IMG/VR virus record: IMGVR_UViG_3300035670_000340 | Span: 1 to 48,054 of that record | Length of the DNA stretch: 48,054 nt | Source of the DNA: a virus | Reading direction: 5' to 3' (one strand) | Shown here: piece by piece, positions 28,688 to 36,797 of the stretch | Layout: every line of letters begins with the position of its first letter | Numbering within the stretch: the first letter of the stretch is position 1 | Position numbers and translations under genes: made by a program | The notes under the pieces: generated by a model | The model's input: only the letters and a program-made list of their open reading frames with translations | Databases searched by the model: none | Told to the model about the DNA's origin: nothing

Positions 28688-30217
28688 ATGCCCATCTCCA
28701 TGAACCGCGTATACAGTGATCTCGACCGAGGGTTCGCCAACTTGGGCAAGCTGTTTGCGCCACCCGATCCGGCCGACTTGGCAAACGCAGCGCTGGCGCG
28801 CTCGCGCGACGAGGACACGGCGCGCCGCCGGGCGCTGTTCAGTATTGCGCAAGAGAGTGGGCTGGATCAGAACCTGTTTGATCGCATGAACATAGCCGCC
28901 GGCCTGTATGCGCCCAACGTGGGCTATTACGGCGTTGATCAGGGCAACGCTACGTCTCGCGCGAATAACGCGGCTGACAACGCTCGCATTCTGGAAGAGC
29001 AGCGGCTGAAGAACGACGCTGCTATGCGCGAGGCCATTCTGGGCGCCGCGACCGCACCCGTAGCCCAGGGCGCGGCCCGGCCCGGCTTCAATCCGGCCGA
29101 CTATGGCGCGCCGGCCATCCCCACCGTGCCGGAGTTTGCTGGCCCGACCGCGCCGCTGTCGGAAACGCAGCAGAAAGCCGCCGAGCGCCAAGACATGATC
29201 GCGCAGGGCAAGTTCACGCCTGAGATGATCATGGACGCCATTCTGGGCGCGGATACGCCAGTACAGGCCATCGGCCCGAACGGGAAGCCTGCCTACATGT
29301 CGCCCGGCGCAGCGGTGCGCGCGGGTGCGCAACCCTACGACAAGCCGTCCGGCGACGCGCAGAAGCCTTCCGGCTACCGCTCCCCGACCGGCGGCGTGGG
29401 TATGTTCGTCATGAGCCCGGATGGCGTGCCGATCGACGCGGCGACGCGGGAGCCCCTTCCCCAGGGCAGCGTGCCGATTGGCGTCAACGTGCAGGCCGCC
29501 AACCCCGACGCGGCGCTCGGCAATACGCGCACCAAGGAAGCCAAGAACAACGTCGTGATCGAGGACATCGGCCGCGCGCTGAACGAGATCGAGAGCAATC
29601 CGACGCTCGCGACCGGTGCGTTCAACCAGATGTTGGGCGCGCTGGGCGGCACGTCGGCCAATGCGCTCAACCAGTATCTGGCGGGTGTCAAGGCTAACGT
29701 GGGTTTCGACCAGCTTCAGGCCATGCGCGCCGCGTCGCCGACTGGCGGCGCTCTGGGCGCCGTGTCGGACACGGAAAACAAGCTGCTCCAGTCTGTGCTC
29801 GGTAGCCTTGAGGGCTCGCAGCGCCCGGAGGATCTGGCCTACAATCTGAAGCGTCTGAACAACACCGTGCTCGACATCGTACACGGCCCCGGCAACGGGC
29901 CGGCGCGCTACGATCTCGCGACCGGAAAACTGGTCGGCGCGGAGCCCACACAGGCAACAGGCGCCACGGGCACGATGCCGCAGCCGTCGCGCTTCGACGA
30001 TGCATTCGGACGGTTCGGTGCTCCGGCGTCTGCCGCGCAGCCGCCTTCCCCGCCGTCGCCCCCCGCGCCGCCTTCCCCGCCCGCGCCGCAGTATACGCCG
30101 TCAGCGGCCATTCCGCCGGCCGCCATCGAGATGTTGCGCGCCGATCCGTCGCGAGCGGCTCAATTCGATGAAGTGTTCGGGCCGGGCGCGGCGCAACGCG
30201 TTCTCGGAGGACAGTGA
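28688..30217 (+). CDS. Large internal/structural protein, Pro-rich C-terminus
   Basis: The 509-aa protein has an N-terminal helical region, a middle with Pro/Gly linkers, a helical domain around residues 280-400 and a Pro-rich segment (PPSPPSPPAPPSPPAP) before a short terminal helix. No enzymatic motif is seen. The position among ejection genes suggests a virion-internal protein. Confidence 0.6.
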   Translation: MPISMNRVYSDLDRGFANLGKLFAPPDPADLANAALARSRDEDTARRRALFSIAQESGLDQNLFDRMNIAAGLYAPNVGYYGVDQGNATSRANNAADNARILEEQRLKNDAAMREAILGAATAPVAQGAARPGFNPADYGAPAIPTVPEFAGPTAPLSETQQKAAERQDMIAQGKFTPEMIMDAILGADTPVQAIGPNGKPAYMSPGAAVRAGAQPYDKPSGDAQKPSGYRSPTGGVGMFVMSPDGVPIDAATREPLPQGSVPIGVNVQAANPDAALGNTRTKEAKNNVVIEDIGRALNEIESNPTLATGAFNQMLGALGGTSANALNQYLAGVKANVGFDQLQAMRAASPTGGALGAVSDTENKLLQSVLGSLEGSQRPEDLAYNLKRLNNTVLDIVHGPGNGPARYDLATGKLVGAEPTQATGATGTMPQPSRFDDAFGRFGAPASAAQPPSPPSPPAPPSPPAPQYTPSAAIPPAAIEMLRADPSRAAQFDEVFGPGAAQRVLGGQ

Positions 30218-31767
30218 TGGCCGACAATCCGTTTGCGCAATTCGCCGCGCCGCCCGCACAGCCGAACAACCCGTTCGCGCAGTTCGCGCAGTTCGCGCAG
30301 CCGCCCGCTGAAGCGGCCGGCCCGCGTAGCGCTGATGAGGTGCAGGCCGAATATGACGCCCTGCCGTGGTATCAGAAGGCCGCGACGGCGGCCTACGACA
30401 CTGCCCGACTGGCGAACAACGGGCTCACGATGGGCGCGTACGACGCGCTGATCGGTGCGATAACCGGCAACACGGATCAGCAGCGGGCGATGACACAGGA
30501 AGCCCGTGATCGCGCCGGCAGCGCCGGTCTGGCCGCTGAAGTGGGCGGCGCGGGCGCCGTGCCGATGGGCGCAGCCAAGGCTGGGCTTACGCTGGCTGGC
30601 CGATTGGGCTCGGGTGCCGTCAGCGGGCTAAAGGGGCTGGCGGCGCGGAGCGGCCTCATGGCCGCCGAGGGCTCCGGCTACGGCGCGCTGTCGGCGGCGG
30701 GCAACGATCAGGACGTGGGCCAAGGCGCGCTGCTCGGGGCGATCTTCGGAGCGGGCGGTAACGCCGCTGCTGAGGGCCTGACGAACACGCTCGGCGCCAT
30801 TGCGGGCATGTTCGGGCGTCCGCCAGTGCCGACGATGGCCGACATCACGGCGGCGCGCGATGCGGCCTACAAGGCGGCCGACGACGCTGGCGTTGTGTTC
30901 TCGCCGCAGGGTATGCAGGGCCTGAACCAGCGCCTGACGAACGAGCTGGCGGACTTTGGTTATGACCCGGCCTTGCAGCCGGGCGCGGCGCCCGTGTTGC
31001 GGCGGCTCGGCGAACAGTCGGGCGACAACGTCACGCTGAAAGGCCTCGATACGCTTCGCAAGATGGCGAACCATGGCTACGACAGCGGCGGCCCGATGAC
31101 ACCGCCGAACCGGTCGAACAACGCCGCCGTGAACAAGATCGTGGGCGGGATCGACGATCTGATCGACAATCCGCAGCCTGGCGACGTGCTGGTCGGTGAC
31201 GCGGCCGGCGGCGCGCAGGCGATGGCCGACGCGCGCGACATGGCCCGCCGGGCGATCAAGGCGTCGGAGATTGAGGATCGTCTGGTGTACGCCGGCCGGC
31301 GAGCTGCTTCGACCGGCAAGGGCGGCAACATCGACAACGCCACCCGTCAGAACATGCGCCATATTCTGGACCGAGGCGCACGTGGCTACACGCCGGACGA
31401 AGTCGCGGCGCTGAACAAGATCGTGTACGGCACGCCGACGCAGAATTTCTTGCGGTGGGCCGGCGGCTTCGCGCCCCAGAACAACCTCGTGGGCGGTGCT
31501 GGGCTGGGCATTGGCGCATCGATCGGCGGTTCGCTCGGAGGGCTGCCCGGCGCGCTCGCGGGCGCGGCGGCGTCCGGCTTTCTGGGGCAAGGGGCGAAGA
31601 TCCTGGCCGACAACATGACGCGTGGTGGCGTCGAGGATCTTCTGGCAACTATTATGCGTGGAGGAACGGCGGTTCAGCCCAACGCCGTGCAGCGCGGCTT
31701 GACCGCCAGCCAGGATGCCTTGGCGCGGCTGTTCATGCAGGGCGGCAACGTCGAGGCCAATCAGTGA
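30217..31767 (+). CDS. Putative DNA-ejection protein with hydrophobic Gly/Ala segments
   Basis: The 516-aa product begins with repeated NPFAQF motifs (residues 4-30), followed by a helical part. Strongly hydrophobic Gly/Ala segments near residues 90-190 and 410-460 (GLGIGASIGGSLGGLPGALA) could insert into membranes during DNA entry. This matches large ejection proteins in general properties only. ATG 30217 is preferred to the GTG three bases earlier; it overlaps the previous stop. Confidence 0.6.
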   Translation: MADNPFAQFAAPPAQPNNPFAQFAQFAQPPAEAAGPRSADEVQAEYDALPWYQKAATAAYDTARLANNGLTMGAYDALIGAITGNTDQQRAMTQEARDRAGSAGLAAEVGGAGAVPMGAAKAGLTLAGRLGSGAVSGLKGLAARSGLMAAEGSGYGALSAAGNDQDVGQGALLGAIFGAGGNAAAEGLTNTLGAIAGMFGRPPVPTMADITAARDAAYKAADDAGVVFSPQGMQGLNQRLTNELADFGYDPALQPGAAPVLRRLGEQSGDNVTLKGLDTLRKMANHGYDSGGPMTPPNRSNNAAVNKIVGGIDDLIDNPQPGDVLVGDAAGGAQAMADARDMARRAIKASEIEDRLVYAGRRAASTGKGGNIDNATRQNMRHILDRGARGYTPDEVAALNKIVYGTPTQNFLRWAGGFAPQNNLVGGAGLGIGASIGGSLGGLPGALAGAAASGFLGQGAKILADNMTRGGVEDLLATIMRGGTAVQPNAVQRGLTASQDALARLFMQGGNVEANQ

Positions 31768-31839
31768 TCAGCCGCGTGGCGCGCCGACGGCGATGAACAC
31801 CAAGTAGCCTATCGACAGCCAGTAGACGACATCGAACAC
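31768..31839 (-). CDS. Tiny membrane peptide on the opposite strand (23 aa)
   Basis: On the minus strand GTG 31839 is preceded by a consensus AGGAGG (31850-31845) at 5-base spacing. It encodes a 23-aa hydrophobic peptide containing VVYWLSIGYLVFIAVGA. It exactly fills the gap between two late plus-strand genes. It is downstream of the minus-strand genes at 32569-33317, so it could be transcribed with them. It may also be chance. Confidence 0.4.
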   Translation of the reverse strand: MFDVVYWLSIGYLVFIAVGAPRG

Positions 31840-31867
31840 GACAGCCTCCTGAGTACGGAATACGCAA

Positions 31868-32572
31868 ATGAACGATCTGCTCCGAAACGGCATTCTGGCG
31901 ACAGCGGCGGCGGTCGGAGCGAACCCCGTCGATCTCGCTACCGCGATTTCATACGAAACGGGCGGAACGTTCAACCCGCTTCAGGCCGGCCCGACGACCC
32001 AGTGGGGCCAGCATCGCGGGTTGATCCAGTTCGGCGAGCCCCAAGCCAAGCAGTACGGCGTCAACTGGGACGACCCGCTCAATTCGCAACTGGGGCCGAA
32101 TGGCGCCATCGCGAACTATCTGCGCGCCTCAGGCTTCAAACCCGGCATGTCCGGTATGGATCTGTACTCGACGATCAATGCCGGCGCGCCGGGGCGCTAC
32201 GGTGCTTCGGACGCGAACAATGGTGGCGCGCCCGGCACGGTGCAGGACAAATGGAACCAGCAGATGGCTGGGCATCGCCAGAAGGCCGAAGCGCTGCTGG
32301 GCGGCTCCGGAGGCCAGCCGTCCGCCATTGCCGCCGAAGTGGCCCAGTTGTTCGGCGGCGCTTCGCCCGCTGCGGCACCAACCAGCGCCCCGGCCGCCGC
32401 GGCCCAAGATCAGCCCATGACGATCGGCGGCGTCCCGTTGGGCCGTGTAGCGGCACAATTCATGCGGAGCCAGAACCGCCGATCTGCCGAAGAACAAGCC
32501 GCCCAGGACGCCGACGAGCAACAGCGGCGGACGGCGCTACTGAGCACCTTCGCCAAGCTCTACGGGGCCTAG
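31868..32572 (+). CDS. Virion-associated muralytic (lysozyme-fold) protein
   Basis: The 234-aa protein has an N-terminal lysozyme/transglycosylase-like region: AISYETGGTFNPLQAGP with likely catalytic Glu30, then QHRGLIQFGEPQAKQYG. The C-terminal half is Ala-rich and helical. At the end of the ejection-protein block it probably locally opens peptidoglycan during DNA entry, like the N-terminal domain of T7 gp16. It is distinct from the lysis endolysin at 13125. Confidence 0.72.
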   Translation: MNDLLRNGILATAAAVGANPVDLATAISYETGGTFNPLQAGPTTQWGQHRGLIQFGEPQAKQYGVNWDDPLNSQLGPNGAIANYLRASGFKPGMSGMDLYSTINAGAPGRYGASDANNGGAPGTVQDKWNQQMAGHRQKAEALLGGSGGQPSAIAAEVAQLFGGASPAAAPTSAPAAAAQDQPMTIGGVPLGRVAAQFMRSQNRRSAEEQAAQDADEQQRRTALLSTFAKLYGA

Positions 32573-32901
32573 CGTTTCGCATGCAGTCCGTAGGGCTTCA
32601 AGGACATCGTCTGCGGGCATTTCAGCATGCGGCGTTTCTTCTTGCCGTCGACAAGGACAGCCCGCGAATGGAACTCGACATACGCCTTATCCAGATAGTC
32701 CATCATGTGGTCATATGCTCTGCGCGGCTGCGCGCCGTGGCGAAGTGCGTCAAGCGCGATGTGGAACGCGTTGTCGCGCAAGCGTTGCGTCTTTGTTTCG
32801 CGCATGGGCGCAAAATCATAGCATGCGAACCCGATATCGACCCAGTGCGCGGCAGCACCTGCAAGCGACCGCACGGTAATCGCGTTTTCCGTGTAGCTCA
32901 T
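32569..32901 (-). CDS. Unknown basic protein (110 aa)
   Basis: ATG 32901 follows a consensus AGGAGG. The product begins MSYTENAITVRSLAGAAAHW and is basic and mostly helical with DKAYVEFHSRAVLVDGKKKR near the end. Its stop overlaps the stop of the convergent late operon. It is the last full-size gene of the integrase-proximal minus operon. The family is unknown. Confidence 0.6.
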   Translation of the reverse strand: MSYTENAITVRSLAGAAAHWVDIGFACYDFAPMRETKTQRLRDNAFHIALDALRHGAQPRRAYDHMMDYLDKAYVEFHSRAVLVDGKKKRRMLKCPQTMSLKPYGLHAKR

Positions 32902-32910
32902 GACTTCCTC

Positions 32911-33078
32911 CTAAAGAGTGGGAACCGAAACGCGGAATAACGACCAGCGCGTTTCGGCCATGACCAGGCGGCCAGTCCCCGCCGTTCTGTAGTAGCTGAC
33001 CGGGCGCCCTGATACCGCGTCGGTGAACGCGAACGTGATGCGCCGCATGGGCCAGAACGTATCGAGAAGCCAGTTCAT
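32911..33078 (-). CDS. Small protein of unknown function (55 aa)
   Basis: Reading the minus strand from ATG 33078, in an ATGA overlap with the upstream stop, gives 55 aa beginning MNWLLDTFWPMRRITFAFTD and ending in RVSVPTL. It looks like a small beta-rich protein with an amphipathic N-terminus. Tight coupling on both sides supports it. Confidence 0.55.
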   Translation of the reverse strand: MNWLLDTFWPMRRITFAFTDAVSGRPVSYYRTAGTGRLVMAETRWSLFRVSVPTL

Positions 33079-33317
33079 TCCGTCCACCAGTCCGGCTTCG
33101 GGAAGCGGTCAGTGAAGGAGATTTCCTGCTCGCCCCAGTCGTCGATGTTCTCCGCGTCCGGCCAGCGGTCAGCTCGCGTCAGCGTTTCCTCGTCGGGCGA
33201 GTAGGCAACTACCACGGTATGCGTGTCGCTGTAACCGGTTACCCAGAATGGGCCTTCCGGCGGGAAAGCCAGCGGGCGCCCGTCGTCGCCCGGAACGTAA
33301 AAGCGGAAGCGTTTCAT
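33075..33317 (-). CDS. Small acidic protein of unknown function (80 aa)
   Basis: The product begins MKRFRFYVPGDDGRPLAFPP, continues with a beta-rich region (FWVTGYSDTHTVVVAYSPDE) and ends in DRFPKPDWWTE. ATG 33317 overlaps the integrase stop. An earlier start would lie inside the integrase gene and is rejected. The fold looks like a small beta-barrel; the function is unknown. Confidence 0.6.
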   Translation of the reverse strand: MKRFRFYVPGDDGRPLAFPPEGPFWVTGYSDTHTVVVAYSPDEETLTRADRWPDAENIDDWGEQEISFTDRFPKPDWWTE

Positions 33318-34399
33318 TCTACCGTCTCCAGTGCCCCGTTGCTGATGAGATCCACGGTGCCGGCGGGGTCTTCCGGCGCCCATTTCGCGTAGACGCGCTC
33401 CACGCTTTGTGTTGTATTTCCGAGTGTCTTGGCGATTTTCCATAGTGGCACGCCCCGGCGGGCCATCCACGTCGCCGCCGTGTGCCGCAGCGTGTGGGCC
33501 GAAATGCCCGTGGCTGCGATCCGTTCGCCGCGCTCCGGCGCGTCGGCCAAGCCGGCCTCGATGACGATGCGCTGAATGGTTTCCCAGATCGCGCTTTGGT
33601 CCGTCATGACCAATTCGTTGACGCGCTCACGATACGCCCGTTCCAACACCGGGCGCAACGACGACGAGATCGACACGGCGGCGCGGCGCTTCTTGGTCTT
33701 CGCCCGGCCCGGCATGTCGTAGTGGATCGTGTTCGTCTCGAAATCGACCCGACCCCACGTCAGCTCCAGAATGGCCTCCTGGCGCGCGGCGGTCTCCAGC
33801 GCCAGCCACAAGAAGCGCTCACCCCGCGACAGCGCCGACCCGACACGCAGCCGGGCAGCAGCAGACAACAGACGCTGCATTTCGTCCATCTTCAGCCAGC
33901 GCTCGCGCGGCGCGCCGTCCGGCGGCAGCTCGACGGGCACGATCGATGACGTGGCGATCAGCCGCTGCTTGGCGCAGTAGTGCAGCGCCGCGATCAGTAC
34001 GGCCAGTTCCTTCCGGCAGGTGTGAGGCTGGGCCTGATGGCCTAACTTACCCGTCGTCCGCCGCGCTACATAGAGATCGACGGCGTTCTGATTGATCTCC
34101 GGCACGGTAAGCGCGCCGAAGTGCGGCCCTAGGCAGCGCGCCCACAGCTTCTCCAGATCGGCCGCCGTGATGACGTTGGGCCGAACGTGCTTCTCAAAAT
34201 AGATGGCCCAGCACTCGTTGGCTGTCCTGGCCGATATCGGAATTCCGATATCGTTGCGCGTCAGCAGCCAGCGCGCAAAGCGCGTCTCGGCTTCGGCGGC
34301 ATTCGTCGTGCCCATGCTACGGCGCCTGCTGCGGCGGTTCTCCGACCAGTGCGCGTAATAGACGCCCTTGTCGTCGGGCTTCAGAACGGGTGTTGTCAT
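33314..34399 (-). CDS. int: Tyrosine-family site-specific integrase
   Basis: The 361-aa protein has an N-terminal arm-binding region, a core-binding domain and a catalytic domain. The catalytic domain shows Arg206 (ETAARQEAI), His302-x2-Arg305 (AHTLRHTAATWMARRG) and Tyr337 (SVERVYAKW). It should recombine phage attP with a host attB, so the phage is temperate. ATG 34399 is chosen; upstream sequence belongs to the 116-aa gene that overlaps it. No attP core could be recognised nearby. Confidence 0.92.
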   Translation of the reverse strand: MTTPVLKPDDKGVYYAHWSENRRSRRRSMGTTNAAEAETRFARWLLTRNDIGIPISARTANECWAIYFEKHVRPNVITAADLEKLWARCLGPHFGALTVPEINQNAVDLYVARRTTGKLGHQAQPHTCRKELAVLIAALHYCAKQRLIATSSIVPVELPPDGAPRERWLKMDEMQRLLSAAARLRVGSALSRGERFLWLALETAARQEAILELTWGRVDFETNTIHYDMPGRAKTKKRRAAVSISSSLRPVLERAYRERVNELVMTDQSAIWETIQRIVIEAGLADAPERGERIAATGISAHTLRHTAATWMARRGVPLWKIAKTLGNTTQSVERVYAKWAPEDPAGTVDLISNGALETVE

Positions 34400-34746
34400 T
34401 CGGGGGCTCTCACGGATGCGATATACCCGCGCGGCTGAATAACTTCCAGCCAGTGGTCGAGATCGTCGAGCGGAGCGCCTGTAGGTTCCTCGGCCGGCGC
34501 GGGCTCGATGCGGTACGAGTAGCCCTCGGCGTTGCAGTAGCACAGAAAGGCATCGAGAAATTCCGGCGACACGCGGCACCGGTAGGGCGGCGTCATCGTG
34601 CGCAACTCGGTCAACGCGCGCTCGACTTTCTGCGCGATTTCGCGCTCTTCGGCTTCCTGCGCTTCACGGTCCCTATAGCCGATTTGCTTCTTGAAGCGCT
34701 CGACTTCTTCCCATGCGCGGATGCCCGCTTCGGTCTCGTTGTGCAT
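34396..34746 (-). CDS. Unknown protein upstream of the integrase gene (116 aa)
   Basis: The product begins MHNETEAGIRAWEEVERFKK and has a long charged helix (REAQEAEEREIAQKVERALT) and then a mixed domain. ATG 34746 follows AGGAG. It is the first gene of the leftward integrase operon and could be an excisionase or regulator by position, but it has no visible HTH. Confidence 0.6.
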   Translation of the reverse strand: MHNETEAGIRAWEEVERFKKQIGYRDREAQEAEEREIAQKVERALTELRTMTPPYRCRVSPEFLDAFLCYCNAEGYSYRIEPAPAEEPTGAPLDDLDHWLEVIQPRGYIASVRAPE

Positions 34747-34772
34747 GGCGTTCTCCTGTGTCTGTATGGCGA

Positions 34773-34801
34773 AACGTATGACATCGCTAACCGGCCGTCA
34801 A
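34773..34801 (-). promoter_or_regulatory. Promoter of the integrase operon
   Basis: On the minus strand TTGACG (34801-34796), a 17-base spacer and TACGTT (34778-34773). A GTCATAC half-site (34782-34776) overlaps the -10 as in the other dyad promoters, but the left half-site is degenerate. Confidence 0.5.
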
Positions 34802-34834
34802 GTGCTTTTCGCGCGCTGAATGACAAAATGTCTC

Positions 34835-34863
34835 TTGCCAATATGTCTGGAGCGCGCTATGGT
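34835..34863 (+). promoter_or_regulatory. Rightward promoter of the 35-kb replication operon
   Basis: TTGCCA (34835-34840), a 17-base spacer and TATGGT (34858-34863) precede the gene at 34896. A small dyad, TGACA-AAA-TGTCT, lies just upstream of the -35 and could be an operator. Confidence 0.5.
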
Positions 34864-34895
34864 GGCGCATCAATCCAAACCGACAGGAGACGACA

Positions 34896-35330
34896 ATGGG
34901 ACTGGACACGACACACGGCGCGTTTCACGGTGCGTACTCGGCTTTCAACCGCTTCAGGCAGATCGTCGCCGAAGCGGCAGGCGGAAGCTATCCGCCGCAC
35001 AAAACGCCGCTCATTATCGGCGGTGAAGAAGTTACGAACCCAGATGATGGCATGTGGTACGTACCGGACTGGGAGAAGTTTCAAGTCGACCACCCTGGGC
35101 TTTCTGCGTTTTTTATCAGCAATGATTGCGAAGGGCAGTTCAGCCCTGAAACGTGCAAACAGATGGCCGATGAAATTGAGGCACTGTTGCCGGCGATCGA
35201 ATTCGTTGCTTCTCGCCATATCGCAGCGGGGCACTTGGAGCGCGATGGCGGCTACGTTAAGGTAGCCGAGCGCTATATTGCCGGCTGTCGCGCCGCCCAC
35301 GCCGCTAAAGAACCGCTTGAGTATCACTGA
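34896..35330 (+). CDS. Conserved phage protein (MGLDTTHGA type)
   Basis: The 144-aa protein begins MGLDTTHGAFHGAYSAFNRF, a start I recognise from a conserved but uncharacterised phage family. It continues with a WYVPDWEKFQVDHPGLSAFF region and a helical C-terminus. AGGAG precedes ATG 34896 by 7 bases. It is the first gene of the rightward operon. The function is unknown. Confidence 0.7.
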   Translation: MGLDTTHGAFHGAYSAFNRFRQIVAEAAGGSYPPHKTPLIIGGEEVTNPDDGMWYVPDWEKFQVDHPGLSAFFISNDCEGQFSPETCKQMADEIEALLPAIEFVASRHIAAGHLERDGGYVKVAERYIAGCRAAHAAKEPLEYH

Positions 35331-35575
35331 TGGTCGACCAGCTCGCCTTTCTCAAGGAGCACTTCGGCGACGCTGACGGCGTGTTGGGTCTGCTGGGAAA
35401 GCACGCAGAGTGCATTCCTCAGCGCCCGGCCGTCATCAAGTGGTTTCGTCGGGGCTCGGTCCCCGGCGAATGGCTGTTTCTGTTGCTGGTCGCGCTGAAG
35501 CACGAAAACGGCGAATGGCCCGACCTGGAACCGTTCATGGGTGCGCCCGCTTCGGGCGATAGCATATTCGACTGA
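35330..35575 (+). CDS. Putative HTH-like regulator ending in SIFD
   Basis: The 81-aa product has QRPAVIKWFRRGSVPGEWLF, which resembles the recognition-helix region of small Cro/YdaS-like phage regulators. It starts in a TGATG overlap with the previous gene and ends in SGDSIFD, encoded ATA-TTC-GAC, with a different Ile codon from other copies of the tail. DNA binding is inferred. Confidence 0.6.
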   Translation: MVDQLAFLKEHFGDADGVLGLLGKHAECIPQRPAVIKWFRRGSVPGEWLFLLLVALKHENGEWPDLEPFMGAPASGDSIFD

Positions 35576-35586
35576 CGGAGGTGGCG

Positions 35587-35769
35587 ATGCGTCGTACGCG
35601 CCGATCTGAGAACCAGCGTGCCGAGCAGCGGGGCAAACTGAGCCAGGAATTGTGGGGCGCTCGGCCTCTGGCTGGCTGGACGCGCTCAGCTGAGAATAAG
35701 CGTCTGGCGCGACGGTTGGAGCGCCGAAGAGCGGACCGTCTTGCGGCGAGCTTGAGCGCCGAAGAATGA
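35587..35769 (+). CDS. Small, highly basic protein (60 aa)
   Basis: About a third of the residues are Arg or Lys (MRRTRRSENQRAEQRGKLSQ, RRLERRRADRLAASL). ATG 35587 has GGAGG 6 bases upstream. The composition suggests nucleic-acid binding. It overlaps the RusA gene start as ATGA. Confidence 0.55.
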   Translation: MRRTRRSENQRAEQRGKLSQELWGARPLAGWTRSAENKRLARRLERRRADRLAASLSAEE

Positions 35770-36197
35770 TCCATATCGTTCTCGCCGGTCAAGCCATCGG
35801 CAAGCAGCGCGTTCGCTTCTCCCGAGCCTCGGGGCGGGCCTACACGCCCGAAAAGACCGTATCTTATGAGGGCCGGCTGGCTTACGCGGCGCAACAGGCC
35901 ATGAACGGCCGGACGCCCCTGGAGGGGCCAGTAGCCGTGGAAGCGACGATCTACGTCGCCATTCCGGCCTCGAAGCCGAAGAAATGGAAAGCGGCGGCAC
36001 TGGCCGGCGCGATCCGCCCCACGTCGAAGCCCGATATCGATAACGTCATAAAATCAAGTTTCGATGGTTTGAACCTGGTGGTCTGGGTCGACGACAGTCA
36101 AGTCGTCGAATTGAAGACTGCAAAGTGGTACAGCGATGCGCCCCGGCTGGAAATGTGGGTGCGCGAAGTTCAACCGACGGAAGGGATATTCTCATGA
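35766..36197 (+). CDS. rusA: RusA-family Holliday junction resolvase
   Basis: The 143-aa protein has the RusA signature KPDIDN (residues 88-93), followed by an acidic pair (VWVDD, 107-110) and Lys117, which form the metal-dependent active site. It cleaves four-way junctions or branched DNA arising during replication and recombination, often before packaging. It ends in TEGIFS, and the stop overlaps the next start (TCATGA). Confidence 0.92.
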   Translation: MIHIVLAGQAIGKQRVRFSRASGRAYTPEKTVSYEGRLAYAAQQAMNGRTPLEGPVAVEATIYVAIPASKPKKWKAAALAGAIRPTSKPDIDNVIKSSFDGLNLVVWVDDSQVVELKTAKWYSDAPRLEMWVREVQPTEGIFS

Positions 36198-36679
36198 CTA
36201 AGCGGGAAGAGACGCCGCTGGACGCCAACCTGGATCATAGGCTGCTGAGGGTTTTTCGGGAAGGCATGCGCGCTCGCGATACCGGCGCTGAGGACCCGTA
36301 CCGTGCCGGTACACTGGAGCACTGCCTGCACGCCTCCGGCTGGGTTTCACGGGATTTGTCGCTCGCGCTTCAGCGTGAAAGCGGCGGAAAATACACGGCG
36401 CCCGAGCTTTTGGCAGTCAACCCCGCCGAAGGAGCCGCAAAGCCGATCGAGCCCGCAAAGTCCGAAGTGGCCCACGACCCCGTCGAGCATCCGAAACACT
36501 ATACCGGCCATCCATCCGGCGTGGAGTGCATCGCGATCACCGAGCACATGAACTTCTGCCTGGGCAACGCCGTCAAGTACATCTGGCGGGCCGGCGAAAA
36601 GGGCGACGCGCTTACGGACCTGAAAAAGGCCCGCTGGTATATCGACCGGGAAATCGAACGGCTGTCGAAAAACGCTTGA
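36194..36679 (+). CDS. DUF3310 protein (T7 gp1.7-like)
   Basis: The C-terminal domain (about residues 92-160) is DUF3310: VEHPKHYTGHPSGVECI, then FCLGNAVKYIWRAGEKGD and LKKARWYIDREIERL. In T7 the gp1.7 protein, which contains this domain, is a nucleotide kinase for dTMP/dGMP. The N-terminal 90 residues are an added helical region. It is followed by a promoter, so it ends the operon. Confidence 0.85.
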   Translation: MTKREETPLDANLDHRLLRVFREGMRARDTGAEDPYRAGTLEHCLHASGWVSRDLSLALQRESGGKYTAPELLAVNPAEGAAKPIEPAKSEVAHDPVEHPKHYTGHPSGVECIAITEHMNFCLGNAVKYIWRAGEKGDALTDLKKARWYIDREIERLSKNA

Positions 36680-36688
36680 CAGCCCCGA

Positions 36689-36716
36689 TTGAGCGTATTA
36701 CGGTACGTCATACAAG
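36689..36716 (+). promoter_or_regulatory. Promoter with dyad GTATTAC-N5-GTCATAC
   Basis: TTGAGC (36689-36694), a 16-base spacer and TACAAG (36711-36716). GTATTAC (36695-36701) N5 GTCATAC (36707-36713) overlies the spacer and -10 exactly as at 1529-1557. A TTGACA at 36676-36681 is an alternative -35. Confidence 0.6.
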
Positions 36717-36719
36717 CCC

Positions 36720-36743
36720 TGGCAGACGGCTGAAAGTCTGCCA
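36720..36743 (+). other. 5' mRNA hairpin
   Basis: TGGCAGAC (36720-36727) and GTCTGCCA (36736-36743) form an 8-bp stem with an 8-base loop at the predicted transcript 5' end. It may stabilise the SNF2-helicase mRNA. Confidence 0.6.
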
Positions 36744-36797
36744 CTGTTCCGCACGCTTTCCTGTCTGTTCGCGCTTTTCGCTCTTTAGGAACACACC

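Noticed and set aside
33314-34895. attP site next to the integrase gene
   Set aside because: No tRNA 3' end, long direct repeat or arm-type site could be recognised by eye; host sequence is needed.
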